Positions 44,311 through 53,293 of a stretch of DNA of 64,000 nt are shown piece by piece (the first letter of the stretch is position 1; each line of letters starts with the position of its first letter). The stretch covers positions 1-64,000 of the forward strand of contig CAJMSX010000009.1 of assembly GCA_905216195.1 (NCBI GenBank), written 5' to 3'. The notes beneath the pieces are model-generated. The model made no database searches. It was given only the letters and a program-made list of their open reading frames with translations, and was not told the origin of the DNA. The position numbers and the translations under genes are program-made. This DNA comes from an uncultured bacterium (GTDB lineage Bacteria > Bacteroidota > Bacteroidia > Bacteroidales > Marinifilaceae).

Positions 44311-44940
44311 ATGAATATTTTAGACCAATTTAGGAAAGACCCTGAGGCATTTTGCAATAGTAAAAGTTTATTTGTCGAAAATTTTGATTGTGCAACCACG
44401 ACGGAAGATTTTAAAATGGGCGGAAGCGTTAACTTAAAGATCGAAGATGTCGGAAATGGTGTATATAAGGCAAGGGTAACCGGGTATGAGGATAGTAATA
44501 AAAAATATTATTTTGTGCCTTACGCTCGTACCGGCTGCTGTATCGTACCGGCAAGTGCGTCGGTAGGTACATTGGTTTTTACTCCTTTAATGAACGGATG
44601 TAGTTTGTATGTAAAAAAAATGCCGGAGGAATATGCTTTTTATCATGATGTCAATGATGATTTTTTCGGAATGGCTCCGGCCAGTGATTTTTGTTGTAAG
44701 ATCACTTCTAAAGATTACGAAATGCCGCTGCAGAGAGGTTATCATCTCTCCATAGAAAAAACGACGGGTGATACAAAGTATATGTTCGGCCATTCATTGA
44801 TATCCCTAAAAATGGAAGATAAATGGAGGGTTTTTGTCATGGGAGTATTACTGGGAAAATCTTCCCGGGACAAAGGGAAGAAAAGTATATATGAACCGTT
44901 CAGACCTCTGGTTTGTAATTGTATAACCAGTTTTTTATAA
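44311..44940 (+). CDS. Hypothetical protein
   Basis: Not recognised. 209 residues, no signal peptide or membrane helix, cysteine-rich for its size (nine Cys). Notable segments: YYFVPYARTGCCIVPASASV, TLVFTPLMNGCSLYV, YAFYHDVNDDFFG and the end VCNCITSFL. Single gene with its own -7 box and a large terminator hairpin 136 bp downstream. Function cannot be assigned. Confidence 0.65.
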   Translation: MNILDQFRKDPEAFCNSKSLFVENFDCATTTEDFKMGGSVNLKIEDVGNGVYKARVTGYEDSNKKYYFVPYARTGCCIVPASASVGTLVFTPLMNGCSLYVKKMPEEYAFYHDVNDDFFGMAPASDFCCKITSKDYEMPLQRGYHLSIEKTTGDTKYMFGHSLISLKMEDKWRVFVMGVLLGKSSRDKGKKSIYEPFRPLVCNCITSFL

Positions 44941-45075
44941 AATTCCTCCTTTCTCTATCGCCCGGGTAAGAGGAGGAAGGGTTTGATTCCCCAGCGAGTT
45001 ATTTTTCACGGTTGCCTTTTCTCCCGGGAGGTTAAAGACTCTCCTCATGCCCCCTGAGGGACGGTTTTTTGGAGT

Positions 45076-45144
45076 AACGCCGCTATTCTTTCGGGTAACC
45101 GGCTCTTATTTGGCTAATCCCGACGGAAGAAGCGGCGTTTTTTT
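45076..45144 (+). terminator. Large terminator-like stem-loop
   Basis: Outer arms AACGCCGCT (45076-45084) and AGCGGCGTT (45131-45139) are perfect; inside, TCTTTCGGG and CCCGACGGAAGA extend the stem with a bulge. Seven T follow. A stem this long could also be part of a stable RNA. Confidence 0.75.
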
Positions 45145-45215
45145 ATATCTTAAAAAAGGAGGGGAGATTTATTTTTACAGAAAATAATTATTTTTGCTGT
45201 GTTTTTATACCGAGT

Positions 45216-45929
45216 ATGATGAACCCGCACAAAATAAACAGAGGAAAAAGAAAAAGGACTTTCTGGCAGATCAAGGATTATATCCGGCAGTTGTCAATCG
45301 TTATTTTAGGTATAGTTGTTACGTTTGCGGCCAATGACGCTATAACGAATTATTCCCAGTCGAAAGAGATCCAGAGCGCTCTGCAACTGGTCCGAACAGA
45401 ACTGGAAATGAATCTGGAAAAGGTAAGGAAGATCAATTCCCGGATTGCTATGGAACAGAAAGCGTGCAGTTATTTGTTAAAATACGCGCAAGACTTTCAG
45501 CAGGCATCGGAAGATACCTTGTTCCTCTACCAGAATATACCCTTTCAGAGCAGAACATTTTCTTATACGAAAGATGCGATAGATTTGCTTAAATCTTCTT
45601 CTCTTTTTCAGAAAATCCGGCCGAAAGACCTTACTTTGCAGATTATCACTACATACAGCGATTTGGAAATCGTAGCCGGGAATGTGAAGGATTTTTACAA
45701 TATGAAAATGCATTATGCCGATATGCTTATGATGAACGAAAAATTCGATGTTTATAACATGGACCGTTCCTCGTCCATCGCTCATTTTTGGAAAAATTTC
45801 CTTTCTTTCCGGGAAGGGTGGAATCTATGTAATTTTGTCGTTCACAATTTCGCATCGGATTCTCCTTTTGGAGATATCGAACTTTCTTTAGAGAATACGA
45901 TCCGGTTGCTGGATCAAAAGTCGGAATAG
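45216..45929 (+). CDS. DUF6090-like membrane-anchored protein (paralogue of 26509-27210)
   Basis: 237 residues; one transmembrane helix (LSIVILGIVVTFAANDAI) after a basic N-terminus (NRGKRKRTF), then a helical domain with SALQLVRTELEMNLEKV, NIPFQSRTFSYTKDAIDLLK and a C-terminal helix LSLENTIRLLDQ. The pattern matches the protein at 26509. Function unknown. A single gene after the stem-loop at 45076. Confidence 0.68.
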   Translation: MMNPHKINRGKRKRTFWQIKDYIRQLSIVILGIVVTFAANDAITNYSQSKEIQSALQLVRTELEMNLEKVRKINSRIAMEQKACSYLLKYAQDFQQASEDTLFLYQNIPFQSRTFSYTKDAIDLLKSSSLFQKIRPKDLTLQIITTYSDLEIVAGNVKDFYNMKMHYADMLMMNEKFDVYNMDRSSSIAHFWKNFLSFREGWNLCNFVVHNFASDSPFGDIELSLENTIRLLDQKSE

Positions 45930-45986
45930 CTGGGGGAGTAGCGTTTTTTCCTCCTATTACCGGCTCAGTGATAATTTTTCAACTAA

Positions 45987-46448
45987 TTAATAGCGGGGTA
46001 AATCTTTTATTTCCTCGTAGTATTTCTCCATGCCGATTTCCTGTATTCGTTTGTTTAGGGTAATGAATCGTTGATATAAATGCTCGTCGAAACCGGTGTC
46101 ATTACAGGGAAAATGCTTACATTGAAAACAAAATTCCACCTGTTGTTTTTTACTACAGCTACGAACGCGGCAAGTTTTGAACAACTTGCATTTTTCTTTT
46201 CTGCATCCCTGGCAGGAGGCGGTGGACAAATGGTCCAGAAAGGCTTTGAAATCCGGGTACTTTGCAAAAACAGGTTCCTCGAGCAATTCCACAAACCGTT
46301 GGGCATAAATGTCGAAATTTCCCAGGGAGTTTTTTAGTTCCCGGCTTAAGCGATGAATATCTCCTCCGGCAAAAGCAAAACACTTTCCGCAATGTAATCC
46401 GCAGGGGGCCACCCGTTGTTTAATATATTCGTTTCTGTGCTTATCCAT
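45987..46448 (-). CDS. DUF3795 domain protein, cysteine-rich
   Basis: 153 residues with at least ten cysteines, many in CxxC pairs: APCGLHCGKCFAF, CQGCRKEKCKLFKTCRVRSC and EFCFQCKHFPC. This is the DUF3795 layout, probably binding zinc or an iron-sulphur cluster; function not established. Cytosolic, single gene. Confidence 0.8.
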   Translation of the reverse strand: MDKHRNEYIKQRVAPCGLHCGKCFAFAGGDIHRLSRELKNSLGNFDIYAQRFVELLEEPVFAKYPDFKAFLDHLSTASCQGCRKEKCKLFKTCRVRSCSKKQQVEFCFQCKHFPCNDTGFDEHLYQRFITLNKRIQEIGMEKYYEEIKDLPRY

Positions 46449-46744
46449 AGTTGTGATCCGATGAATTCCGGTGTAAATATAATTTCATTTTTCGAACTTT
46501 ATACAGTCTCGTTTTTTATAACTGATAAATTTTTAGGAAAAGTTGAGCATTCCAGTGGTTTTGCAAATAATGTTTTGTTTCGGACTGCCGGTTTCGGTCG
46601 CTTCCCGGTTTTAATCGGTACCCCGCTGTATTCCGAAAAATGGAAAAGAAGGTCTCTATGGAAATTAAAATAGATAATGCTTCGGGGTTGTTTGCATATG
46701 ATTGAAATTATAGCGAATATTGTGTACGGAAGAGCCAAAAAACA

Positions 46745-47515
46745 GTGAAGGATAAGAATCAGATATACGCAGACTGGAATCCGTGGCACGGCTGTACGAA
46801 GGTCAGCCCCGGATGTAAATATTGTTACGTCTACCGTCAGGACGAGATGTATGCTGCGGGTATGGACAGCAGTGAAGTGCATAAGAATGCCGGTTTCGAT
46901 CTGCCGCTGAAGCGGAAACGTGATAAAAGTTTCAAAATAGCGCCGGGGACGGTTGTCTTTACCTGTTTTACTTCGGATTTTTTGGTCGAAGGGGCGGATG
47001 CCTGGCGAGGAGAGGCCTGGGCCATGATGCGGGAAAGAAGCGATCTGATGTTCTTTTTCTTTACGAAGCGGATCGACCGGCTGGCTGAGGTCCTTCCTGC
47101 CGATTGGGGCGAAGGCTACGACAACGTGATGATCGGGTGTACGGTGGAAAATCAGGCGATGGCGGATTATCGTCTGCCGATCTTTAAGGCTTTGCCGGTA
47201 AAACACAAGGCCATTATCGTCGCGCCTTTGCTGGAGCGGGTGGAATTGTCGTCCTATCTGGATAAATCGATAGAGGAAGTTTCAGTCAGCGGAGAGTCAG
47301 GAGCGTTGGCCCGGGTGTGCGATTATAAGTGGATCCTGGATTTAAGAAGACAATGTATTGAAAAGGACGTTCCGTTTCGGTTTCATCAAACCGGAGCGAA
47401 GTTGCTTAAAGACGGAAAATTATACCGTATAAAACGCAGGTTTCAGATTTCCCAGGCCTGGAAGGCGAATATCAATTACCGCATCGGAGAAGATTTAAAA
47501 CCTATCCCGAAGTGA
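46745..47515 (+). CDS. DUF5131 (phage Gp37/Gp68-like) family protein
   Basis: 256 residues with a GTG start. The N-terminus WNPWHGCTKVSPGCKYCYVY has the CxxGCxxCY cysteines found in this radical-SAM-related family; FFFTKRIDRL, VMIGCTVENQAMADYRLP and VSVSGESG are the other conserved blocks. Family members occur in phages and mobile DNA; the reaction is unknown. A C-terminal FRFHQTGAKLLKDGKLYRI is also conserved. Confidence 0.82.
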   Translation: MKDKNQIYADWNPWHGCTKVSPGCKYCYVYRQDEMYAAGMDSSEVHKNAGFDLPLKRKRDKSFKIAPGTVVFTCFTSDFLVEGADAWRGEAWAMMRERSDLMFFFFTKRIDRLAEVLPADWGEGYDNVMIGCTVENQAMADYRLPIFKALPVKHKAIIVAPLLERVELSSYLDKSIEEVSVSGESGALARVCDYKWILDLRRQCIEKDVPFRFHQTGAKLLKDGKLYRIKRRFQISQAWKANINYRIGEDLKPIPK

Positions 47516-47679
47516 TAAGACAGGATAGTTCCTGATTCTGCAAGCTGGAGGAGGGGGTAAGAGTGTCGGAGAACCGGCAGGCGGGCAACCGAAGATACCG
47601 GACCGAGAAAAATGGAGTGGGTCATGCGACAGCATGGTCCGGGTGTGCTCTCTAAGTAGAATGTTAAAACTAAATTGAT

Positions 47680-48600
47680 ATGAAAATTATTCGGATCACC
47701 GAAAATAAAAAACGCTATTTGGAGCTGTTGTTGCTTGCCGATGAACAAGAGTCGATGCTGGACCGTTATCTGGAACGGGGGGAAATGTTCCTGCTCGATG
47801 ATGAAGGAGTGAAAGCTGTCTGTGTGGTGACAGAGGAAGGAAACGGAGTTTGTGAGCTGAAAAACATTGCTGTTACTCTGGGTTTTCAGCGAAAAGGATA
47901 TGGTAAAAAGTTGGTCGGTTACTTGCTTGCCCATTATTCGGGCCGGTTTTGCGAAATGATCGTAGGTACGGGAGAAGTGCCTGCTGCGATCGGGTTTTAT
48001 GAGAATTGCGGATTTACTTATTCCCACCGGGTTGAAAATTTTTTTACGGATCATTACGACCGTCCTCTGATCGAGGAAGGGATTTTACTGAAAGATATGA
48101 TTTATTTGAAACGTCCCATTCCCGGGAAGTTTGCTGTAAGGATAGCCGTACCGGCGGATATTCAGGAGTTGAGGAATTTATACAAGGATACGGTCCTGAC
48201 TGTCAACCGTCGGGATTATTCCCAGGCGGAAGTGGAAGATTGGGCGTCCTGCGGGGATAATGTACCGAAACTGGAAAAGATGCTCGAGACCCATTATTTT
48301 ATTGTGGCGGTGGACAGTTGTTCGCGGATTATCGGTTTTTCTTCCATAACCCCGGAAGGCTATCTACATTCGATGTTCGTCCATAAGGATTTTCAGGGAG
48401 AGGGAATCGCCACCCTGCTGTTGCGGCATATCGAACAATTTGCGAAAGACAACGGCATCGAAAAGATTACTTCGGAAGTCAGCCTGACAGCCCGTCCTTT
48501 TTTCGAAAAGAGAGGATATACCGTAGCGTGTGAACAGAAACGAAAAGCGAACCGGCTTTTCCTTACTAACTTTTGGATGGCTAAAAAGGTGGGGCGGTAA
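47680..48600 (+). CDS. Tandem GNAT-family acetyltransferase
   Basis: 306 residues made of two acetyl-CoA-dependent N-acetyltransferase domains. Domain 1 (about 1-150): ELKNIAVTLGFQRKGYGKKL with the pyrophosphate loop and PAAIGFYENCGF. Domain 2 (about 153-306): LHSMFVHKDFQGEGIATLLL with its own loop and ARPFFEKRGY. Each has an intact Q/RxxGxG/A motif, so both may be active. Substrates unknown. Confidence 0.85.
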   Translation: MKIIRITENKKRYLELLLLADEQESMLDRYLERGEMFLLDDEGVKAVCVVTEEGNGVCELKNIAVTLGFQRKGYGKKLVGYLLAHYSGRFCEMIVGTGEVPAAIGFYENCGFTYSHRVENFFTDHYDRPLIEEGILLKDMIYLKRPIPGKFAVRIAVPADIQELRNLYKDTVLTVNRRDYSQAEVEDWASCGDNVPKLEKMLETHYFIVAVDSCSRIIGFSSITPEGYLHSMFVHKDFQGEGIATLLLRHIEQFAKDNGIEKITSEVSLTARPFFEKRGYTVACEQKRKANRLFLTNFWMAKKVGR

Positions 48601-48855
48601 GGTGTCCGGTTCTGAAAAGCTCTTTCGCCGGGGGAAGATCCGGTTTCGCCGGGACTTTACCGTCTCGAAATAAAACCGGTGGACCGAATCGGGAAAAAGA
48701 ATCCCTTTGTTTTCCACTGCCGTCCCTTTTTCGGAGGAATCCTCTTGTAGGAGCGGACGTTTGGGAAGAATTAAATTTTTTCTTGCGGATCTCTTTATAA
48801 ATAAAGTAAATTGGTATACGTTATATGAATTTTTATTTCTAACTTTATCCCCGCC

Positions 48856-49251
48856 ATGAGAGGCTATTTGATCGGCATATTGTTAGCGACGGCCCTGGTA
48901 TTTGATTTGAGCGGTATCCGGGGGGACGGGCAGGAATCTTTGGTAAAGTTTGCTGCAGAAGGGGCAGGTATCGGATCGGCTGAAGCAGAGGGAAGGTTAA
49001 CGGCGGGGGATGATCAGGTATTCGCTGGGTTCGGTATGACGGTCGGAGAGGTACCTCTGGTGCTTTCTTCCACGGGAGTGAGGGGCTTGAATCTTCCGCG
49101 TCATTTGAAATTTGTATCTCCTATTCATATCCTTTCTTCCCAGAATACGCCTCTTTTGGAAAAAGGAACTAAAAATCAATACTTTCATTACCATTTTACC
49201 GAAGCTTCTTATCGGTATTTCGTTTATTCGCTGAGGCGGATTCGGATTTAG
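48856..49251 (+). CDS. Small exported hypothetical protein
   Basis: 131 residues with a signal peptide or membrane helix (YLIGILLATALVFDLSGI). The C-terminus ends in the aromatic pattern YFHYHFTEASYRYFVYSLRR, seen in short exported Bacteroidales proteins whose members end YYVYTLRR-like. Function unknown. Single gene. Confidence 0.5.
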   Translation: MRGYLIGILLATALVFDLSGIRGDGQESLVKFAAEGAGIGSAEAEGRLTAGDDQVFAGFGMTVGEVPLVLSSTGVRGLNLPRHLKFVSPIHILSSQNTPLLEKGTKNQYFHYHFTEASYRYFVYSLRRIRI

Positions 49252-49385
49252 TATTCTTTGAACATATTCGGGCAGGAGATGAGTTTCGGTCAGAAACTTA
49301 TCCGTCTGTGGTTTCTTGTTTTTAAAGCGGGAAATGAAGGGGTATTTCCTGTAAATCCTTATGTTTAATTGAATATCTAAAAATT

Positions 49386-49673
49386 ATGACTAGTTTACTT
49401 TTCACTACTTTTGCTATGATGGGAGCAACTTTCCTCATCGGCTTTTTTGTGGCCGCTGTAATTAAAATGATTGCCAATTGGGCGGACTTTTTTGATTTTT
49501 GGCAGGTACACCGGGAAGAAATTTTGACTTTGAAGCGGGAACACGGTCGGCATCATCCGGCGGTCTGGCCGGGGATTGGCGGGAACTTGATCGGTATCAG
49601 GTATAAAAAGCTGGTAGATGTTCTTCAGGAGACCCTACATCACCTGAGACCTCATAAAAGAATGATGGCCTGA
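49386..49673 (+). CDS. Small membrane protein next to the OadB-like subunit
   Basis: 95 residues with one N-terminal membrane helix (FAMMGATFLIGFFVAAVIKMI) and a basic tail (LHHLRPHKRMM). It lies 59 bp before an OadB-like gene; a single-helix partner recalls the gamma subunit (OadG) of decarboxylase sodium pumps, but there is no sequence motif to prove it. Confidence 0.5.
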   Translation: MTSLLFTTFAMMGATFLIGFFVAAVIKMIANWADFFDFWQVHREEILTLKREHGRHHPAVWPGIGGNLIGIRYKKLVDVLQETLHHLRPHKRMMA

Positions 49674-49732
49674 TTGGTGAAGGCTTGCGGGTCTCTTTCG
49701 GTGAATTCTAGTATGTATTAAAACCAAGTGTC

Positions 49733-50947
49733 ATGGAAAATATCGATTTCTATAATTTATTTCAGGGAATCGGGACGATGGCGGCGGGGGGATGGATGCT
49801 GGCCGTGGCCCGTCTCGTTCTGATCATTTTAGGTTTTTTGTTGATTTATCTGGGTCGGAAAGGGATACTCGAGCCCATGATTATGATTCCGATGGGTTTG
49901 GGAATGATAGCTGTGAATTGCGGTACTTTGTTCCTGCCTGAGGGTGGAATAGGGAATCTTTTTCTCGATCCTATGATCACCGATAACAACCGGTTAATGG
50001 ATGTGATGCAGATCGATTTTTTGCAGCCGGTTTATACGTTTACGTTCAGTAACGGGTTAATTGCCTGCTTTGTTTTTATGGGCATCGGCACTTTGCTGGA
50101 TGTAGGATATCTGTTGCAAAGACCCTTTGCGAGTATTTTGTTGGCTTTATGTGCCGAATTAGGTACTTTCCTGACTCTGCCTATTGCTTCCGCTCTGGGG
50201 TTGTCCTTGAAAGAGGGAGCTTCGGTAGCTATGGTCGGGGGGGCTGACGGGCCTATGGTGCTCTTTACTTCTCTCGTCCTGGCCAAGCATCTTTTTGTAC
50301 CGATTACCGTCGTGGCCTACTTATATTTGGGCTTGACCTACGGGGGGTATCCCTACTTGGTAAAATTATTGATACCTAAACGGTTGAGATCGATTAAAAT
50401 GAGGGAGAAAAAGCCTCCGAAAAATTATGATCCTAAGGTAAAGTTGGCTTTTGCTGTCGTTTTATGTGCGATTCTCTGCTTTTTGTTTCCGGTTGCGGCC
50501 CCGCTTTTTTTCTCTTTGTTTATCGGAGTGGCGGTGCGCGAAGCTAACCTGAAACACGTATATGATTTCGTCAGCGGTCCTTTATTATACGGTTCTACTT
50601 TTATGTTGGGACTTTTGCTGGGGGTATTGTGTGATGCTCATTTACTGTTGGATGACAAAATCGGAAAGCTTTTGATACTGAGTATTGTAGCCCTTTTGTT
50701 ATCCGGTATCGGCGGTATTATCGGCGGATATATTCTGTATTTTATCAGAAAGGGAAATTATAATCCGGTCATCGGTATTGCTGCCGTTAGTTGTGTTCCG
50801 ACTACGGCAAAAGTCGCCCAGAAACTGGTGAGTAAAGAGAACCCCGATGCCTTTATACTGGGGGAGGCTTTGGGAGCTAATATTTCCGGAGTGATTACTT
50901 CCGCTATTATTGCAGGGGTTTATACTTCCGTAATCCCACTTTTGTGA
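49733..50947 (+). CDS. Sodium-pumping decarboxylase beta subunit (OadB/GcdB-like)
   Basis: Membrane subunit that couples decarboxylation of a carboxybiotin to Na+ export. 404 residues, about ten membrane helices. The conserved aspartate motif is VAMVGGADGPMVLFTS near residue 165; other conserved blocks are YNPVIGIAAVSCVPTTAKVA and LGANISGVITSAIIAGVY. The biotin and carboxyltransferase subunits are not in the window, so it is orphan here. Ends at a bidirectional terminator. Confidence 0.85.
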   Translation: MENIDFYNLFQGIGTMAAGGWMLAVARLVLIILGFLLIYLGRKGILEPMIMIPMGLGMIAVNCGTLFLPEGGIGNLFLDPMITDNNRLMDVMQIDFLQPVYTFTFSNGLIACFVFMGIGTLLDVGYLLQRPFASILLALCAELGTFLTLPIASALGLSLKEGASVAMVGGADGPMVLFTSLVLAKHLFVPITVVAYLYLGLTYGGYPYLVKLLIPKRLRSIKMREKKPPKNYDPKVKLAFAVVLCAILCFLFPVAAPLFFSLFIGVAVREANLKHVYDFVSGPLLYGSTFMLGLLLGVLCDAHLLLDDKIGKLLILSIVALLLSGIGGIIGGYILYFIRKGNYNPVIGIAAVSCVPTTAKVAQKLVSKENPDAFILGEALGANISGVITSAIIAGVYTSVIPLL

Positions 50948-50975
50948 CGGGAAAAGCTTCCGCGGATGATTTTGC

Positions 50976-51013
50976 ATTTTTTACCGGCAGTCTTAAGGCC
51001 GCCGGTAAAAAAT
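50976..51013. terminator. Bidirectional terminator
   Basis: ATTTTTTACCGGC (50976-50988) and GCCGGTAAAAAAT (51001-51013) form a perfect 13-bp stem with A/T flanks on both sides, serving the OadB-like gene and the convergent DUF4421 gene. Confidence 0.85.
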
Positions 51014-51068
51014 ACCGGAGGGAAAAGAGGAGGACGATACAGCGGAGTAAGATCGTTGCCGGATGAGG

Positions 51069-52031
51069 TTATTCCGTTATTTTTTGGGAACGGATGCGGA
51101 AAGGTTTACGGCTGAAATAGAATCGCCGGATGTAGGTCAGTTGGATTTTCCCGGAATATAAACTGCTCCCTTTGTGGAAAGAAGAAGAGAGAAAAGTCAG
51201 GTTATGGACCGAATTGAAGCCTATCGACCAGTTGTCCCGGTTATAGCCGATGGCTACCCGCTGAAAGGCAGCGGGATAGACTTCAATTTTTCGTTTTGTA
51301 AAATGCCGGATGTCTTCATTCCCGAGGTTTATGCCCAGGCTCAGGGAGGCACTGATAAACCAATGGGCGCCGAGTACCCAGGTATAGGCATAGCCGCCGT
51401 TAATGCCGAACTGGAAATTATTGAACCGATTTCCCATTTCTTCCCGAAACGAACTGTCCGGTTCCATTTCCGTGAAATAAACGCATCCGCCGATAAGTGC
51501 AGTTCCGGCTTGCCGGATCTGTTGTTCCGATTGGATAAAAGCGGCTTTGTAAGAAAACCTCCTGTGATTGAAAATGTACTGTCCGTGTAACCCGTATTGC
51601 AAAATTTTCAGATCGGGATACAAACCGATATTTTTACCCGGGCGGTCTTCCGTATAAAATCCGCGGTATTTTTGTACCGTAAAGTCCAGTACAAAACGAG
51701 AGCCGTAATGATGGACCTGTAGGTCGAACGATTCGGTTTTTCCCTTCTTTTTATCTCTCAGAAAGTTGAATTTACTACCCAGTGTAAAATCAATCAAAGT
51801 GTTTTTTAAAGCCAGGCCTACACCGATGCGCAGGGGATTATTCGGTTTAAATCTGAACGTTCCGTTTGCAGTATGCCGGTTCAAGGTCAGGAAGGGCATC
51901 GAAAATTTCAGGCGCCCGGATAAATTTTGATCGAAAGATTGTATATAAGCAGGTTGATCCTGAGCAAAACTACTGAGAGTCAATAGTTCCAGCAGAAGCA
52001 AACACCCGTATCGACCCATTATCCTTTTCAT
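51069..52031 (-). CDS. DUF4421 family outer-membrane-like protein
   Basis: 320 residues from the ATG at 52031, chosen because it is followed by a signal peptide (RYGCLLLLELLTLSSFAQ); a frame from 52106 has no such start. The mature part is rich in alternating aromatic strands (GTFRFKPNNPLRIGVGLALK, FGINGGYAYTWVLGAHWF), as in an outer-membrane barrel, and fits DUF4421. Role unknown. Confidence 0.78.
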   Translation of the reverse strand: MKRIMGRYGCLLLLELLTLSSFAQDQPAYIQSFDQNLSGRLKFSMPFLTLNRHTANGTFRFKPNNPLRIGVGLALKNTLIDFTLGSKFNFLRDKKKGKTESFDLQVHHYGSRFVLDFTVQKYRGFYTEDRPGKNIGLYPDLKILQYGLHGQYIFNHRRFSYKAAFIQSEQQIRQAGTALIGGCVYFTEMEPDSSFREEMGNRFNNFQFGINGGYAYTWVLGAHWFISASLSLGINLGNEDIRHFTKRKIEVYPAAFQRVAIGYNRDNWSIGFNSVHNLTFLSSSFHKGSSLYSGKIQLTYIRRFYFSRKPFRIRSQKITE

Positions 52032-52275
52032 TTTCCCATTCAGGACAACCTGCTTATCAATGAGACCTGTTTTATTCTGTAATGAAGTTCCGGATCCGGG
52101 AAACACCTTCCATTTTCTGTTTGCCGTCTTTTTATTTCACACCATCGACCGGATTTTCCGTAAGATGGTGTAAATTTATAAAATTTATGGAATAAATGCT
52201 TCTTCTTTTCCCCGACGTAAAACGACAGAAGGAATTATTTTTCCGAAATAAAAGCGGATATATACAGAATAGAGT

Positions 52276-53106
52276 TTATTTCCTGCTCACCGGAATTTGT
52301 ATTTCCGTAAGCCATTCTTCCACGGAATCTTTATTCCAAATGCCGTCGATGTAACTGAAACGAGGCTGGTCGGCAATCTTATAACCGTTTTGTTCCACAT
52401 ATTCGAACAATTTGGCAAAAGTCTGGGGACAGCTGTCGTAATTTCCGCGGTGATACATACAGACGACCAGGGGCATAGCGGGTATTTCCTTGAATCGGAT
52501 CAGCTCGGAGTCGGCTTTTTTTTCCGTCACCTGTTCACAGTATTCGATGTCGATGTCGGTTTCACTGTATTCGCTGTTATGGTCGCAGGTGTAGCAATAA
52601 CCGGGTTCGGAACAGATACAACCGAGGCGTTGCATTTCCGGTCCGATGACGTTGGGACAAAGATCGAACAGTTCCTGATAACTGCCGATGACCCGGCGGT
52701 GGCTGGCCACAATAATGGCCGGAAGAGATTTGATAAATACTTTTTCCATTTTTTCCTGTTTTTGGAGAGATTTAGCCAGACGATTCAGTTCGGCCCGACG
52801 CCATTGTAACTGTTTTTGTTCTTCGGTGCATTGCCGGATTTTAGTTTCGATGGTTGCCCGATCGGGTAATTGTCGGTCATTGTCGAACATGTTCCGTATT
52901 TCCTCCAGCGTGAAACCGAGCTTTTTCAGATACAGGATGGTAATCATTTTCTGGAATTGTTCTACATAATAATACCGGTAGCCGGTCCATTCATCGATTT
53001 CGGCCGGAATCAGCAGACCGATCTCTTCATAATGGCGAAGGGTCTTGACAGTTACACAGTTGAGTCTGGAAAATTCTCCGATTTTAAATTTAATTTTGTT
53101 ACTCAT
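52276..53106 (-). CDS. MerR-family regulator with GyrI-like effector domain
   Basis: 276 residues. N-terminal MerR winged helix (FKIGEFSRLNCVTVKTLRHY, GYRYYYVEQFQKMITI, about 7-75), a dimerisation coiled coil (about 85-125), and a C-terminal GyrI-like small-molecule binding domain (130-275) that contains a cysteine-rich stretch CICSEPGYCYTC. Such regulators respond to drugs or metabolites. The dyad upstream suggests autoregulation. The divergent GNAT gene at 53294 may be a target. Confidence 0.88.
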   Translation of the reverse strand: MSNKIKFKIGEFSRLNCVTVKTLRHYEEIGLLIPAEIDEWTGYRYYYVEQFQKMITILYLKKLGFTLEEIRNMFDNDRQLPDRATIETKIRQCTEEQKQLQWRRAELNRLAKSLQKQEKMEKVFIKSLPAIIVASHRRVIGSYQELFDLCPNVIGPEMQRLGCICSEPGYCYTCDHNSEYSETDIDIEYCEQVTEKKADSELIRFKEIPAMPLVVCMYHRGNYDSCPQTFAKLFEYVEQNGYKIADQPRFSYIDGIWNKDSVEEWLTEIQIPVSRK

Positions 53107-53131
53107 AACACTTTGCGCAAAGATTCGTTTG

Positions 53132-53166
53132 CAAAGATATACCTTGCCCTTGGGGACGAGTCAAGG
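53132..53166 (-). promoter_or_regulatory. Promoter and MerR-type operator
   Basis: On the minus strand CCTTGACT ... AGGGCAAGG (53142-53166, arms CCTTG/CAAGG) is followed after 2 nt by TATCTTTG (53132-53139), an exact -7 box. A dyad directly upstream of the -7 box suits a MerR-family activator; the start codon is 26 nt further. Confidence 0.7.
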
Positions 53167-53293
53167 ATTTTAATAAAAAAAAATTAACTTTGCTTGATAA
53201 GAAACACCGGCGAGGAATCATACCGACGAGTTTTCCCTTAAGGGAAGAGGTGCTTTGCCGGAGGAAAAAGATGGGTTTATTCAGATACCGTAC

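Noticed and set aside
46499..47206. Minus-strand frame of 235 codons over the DUF5131 gene
   Set aside because: Overlaps a recognisable gene almost entirely and has no motif.
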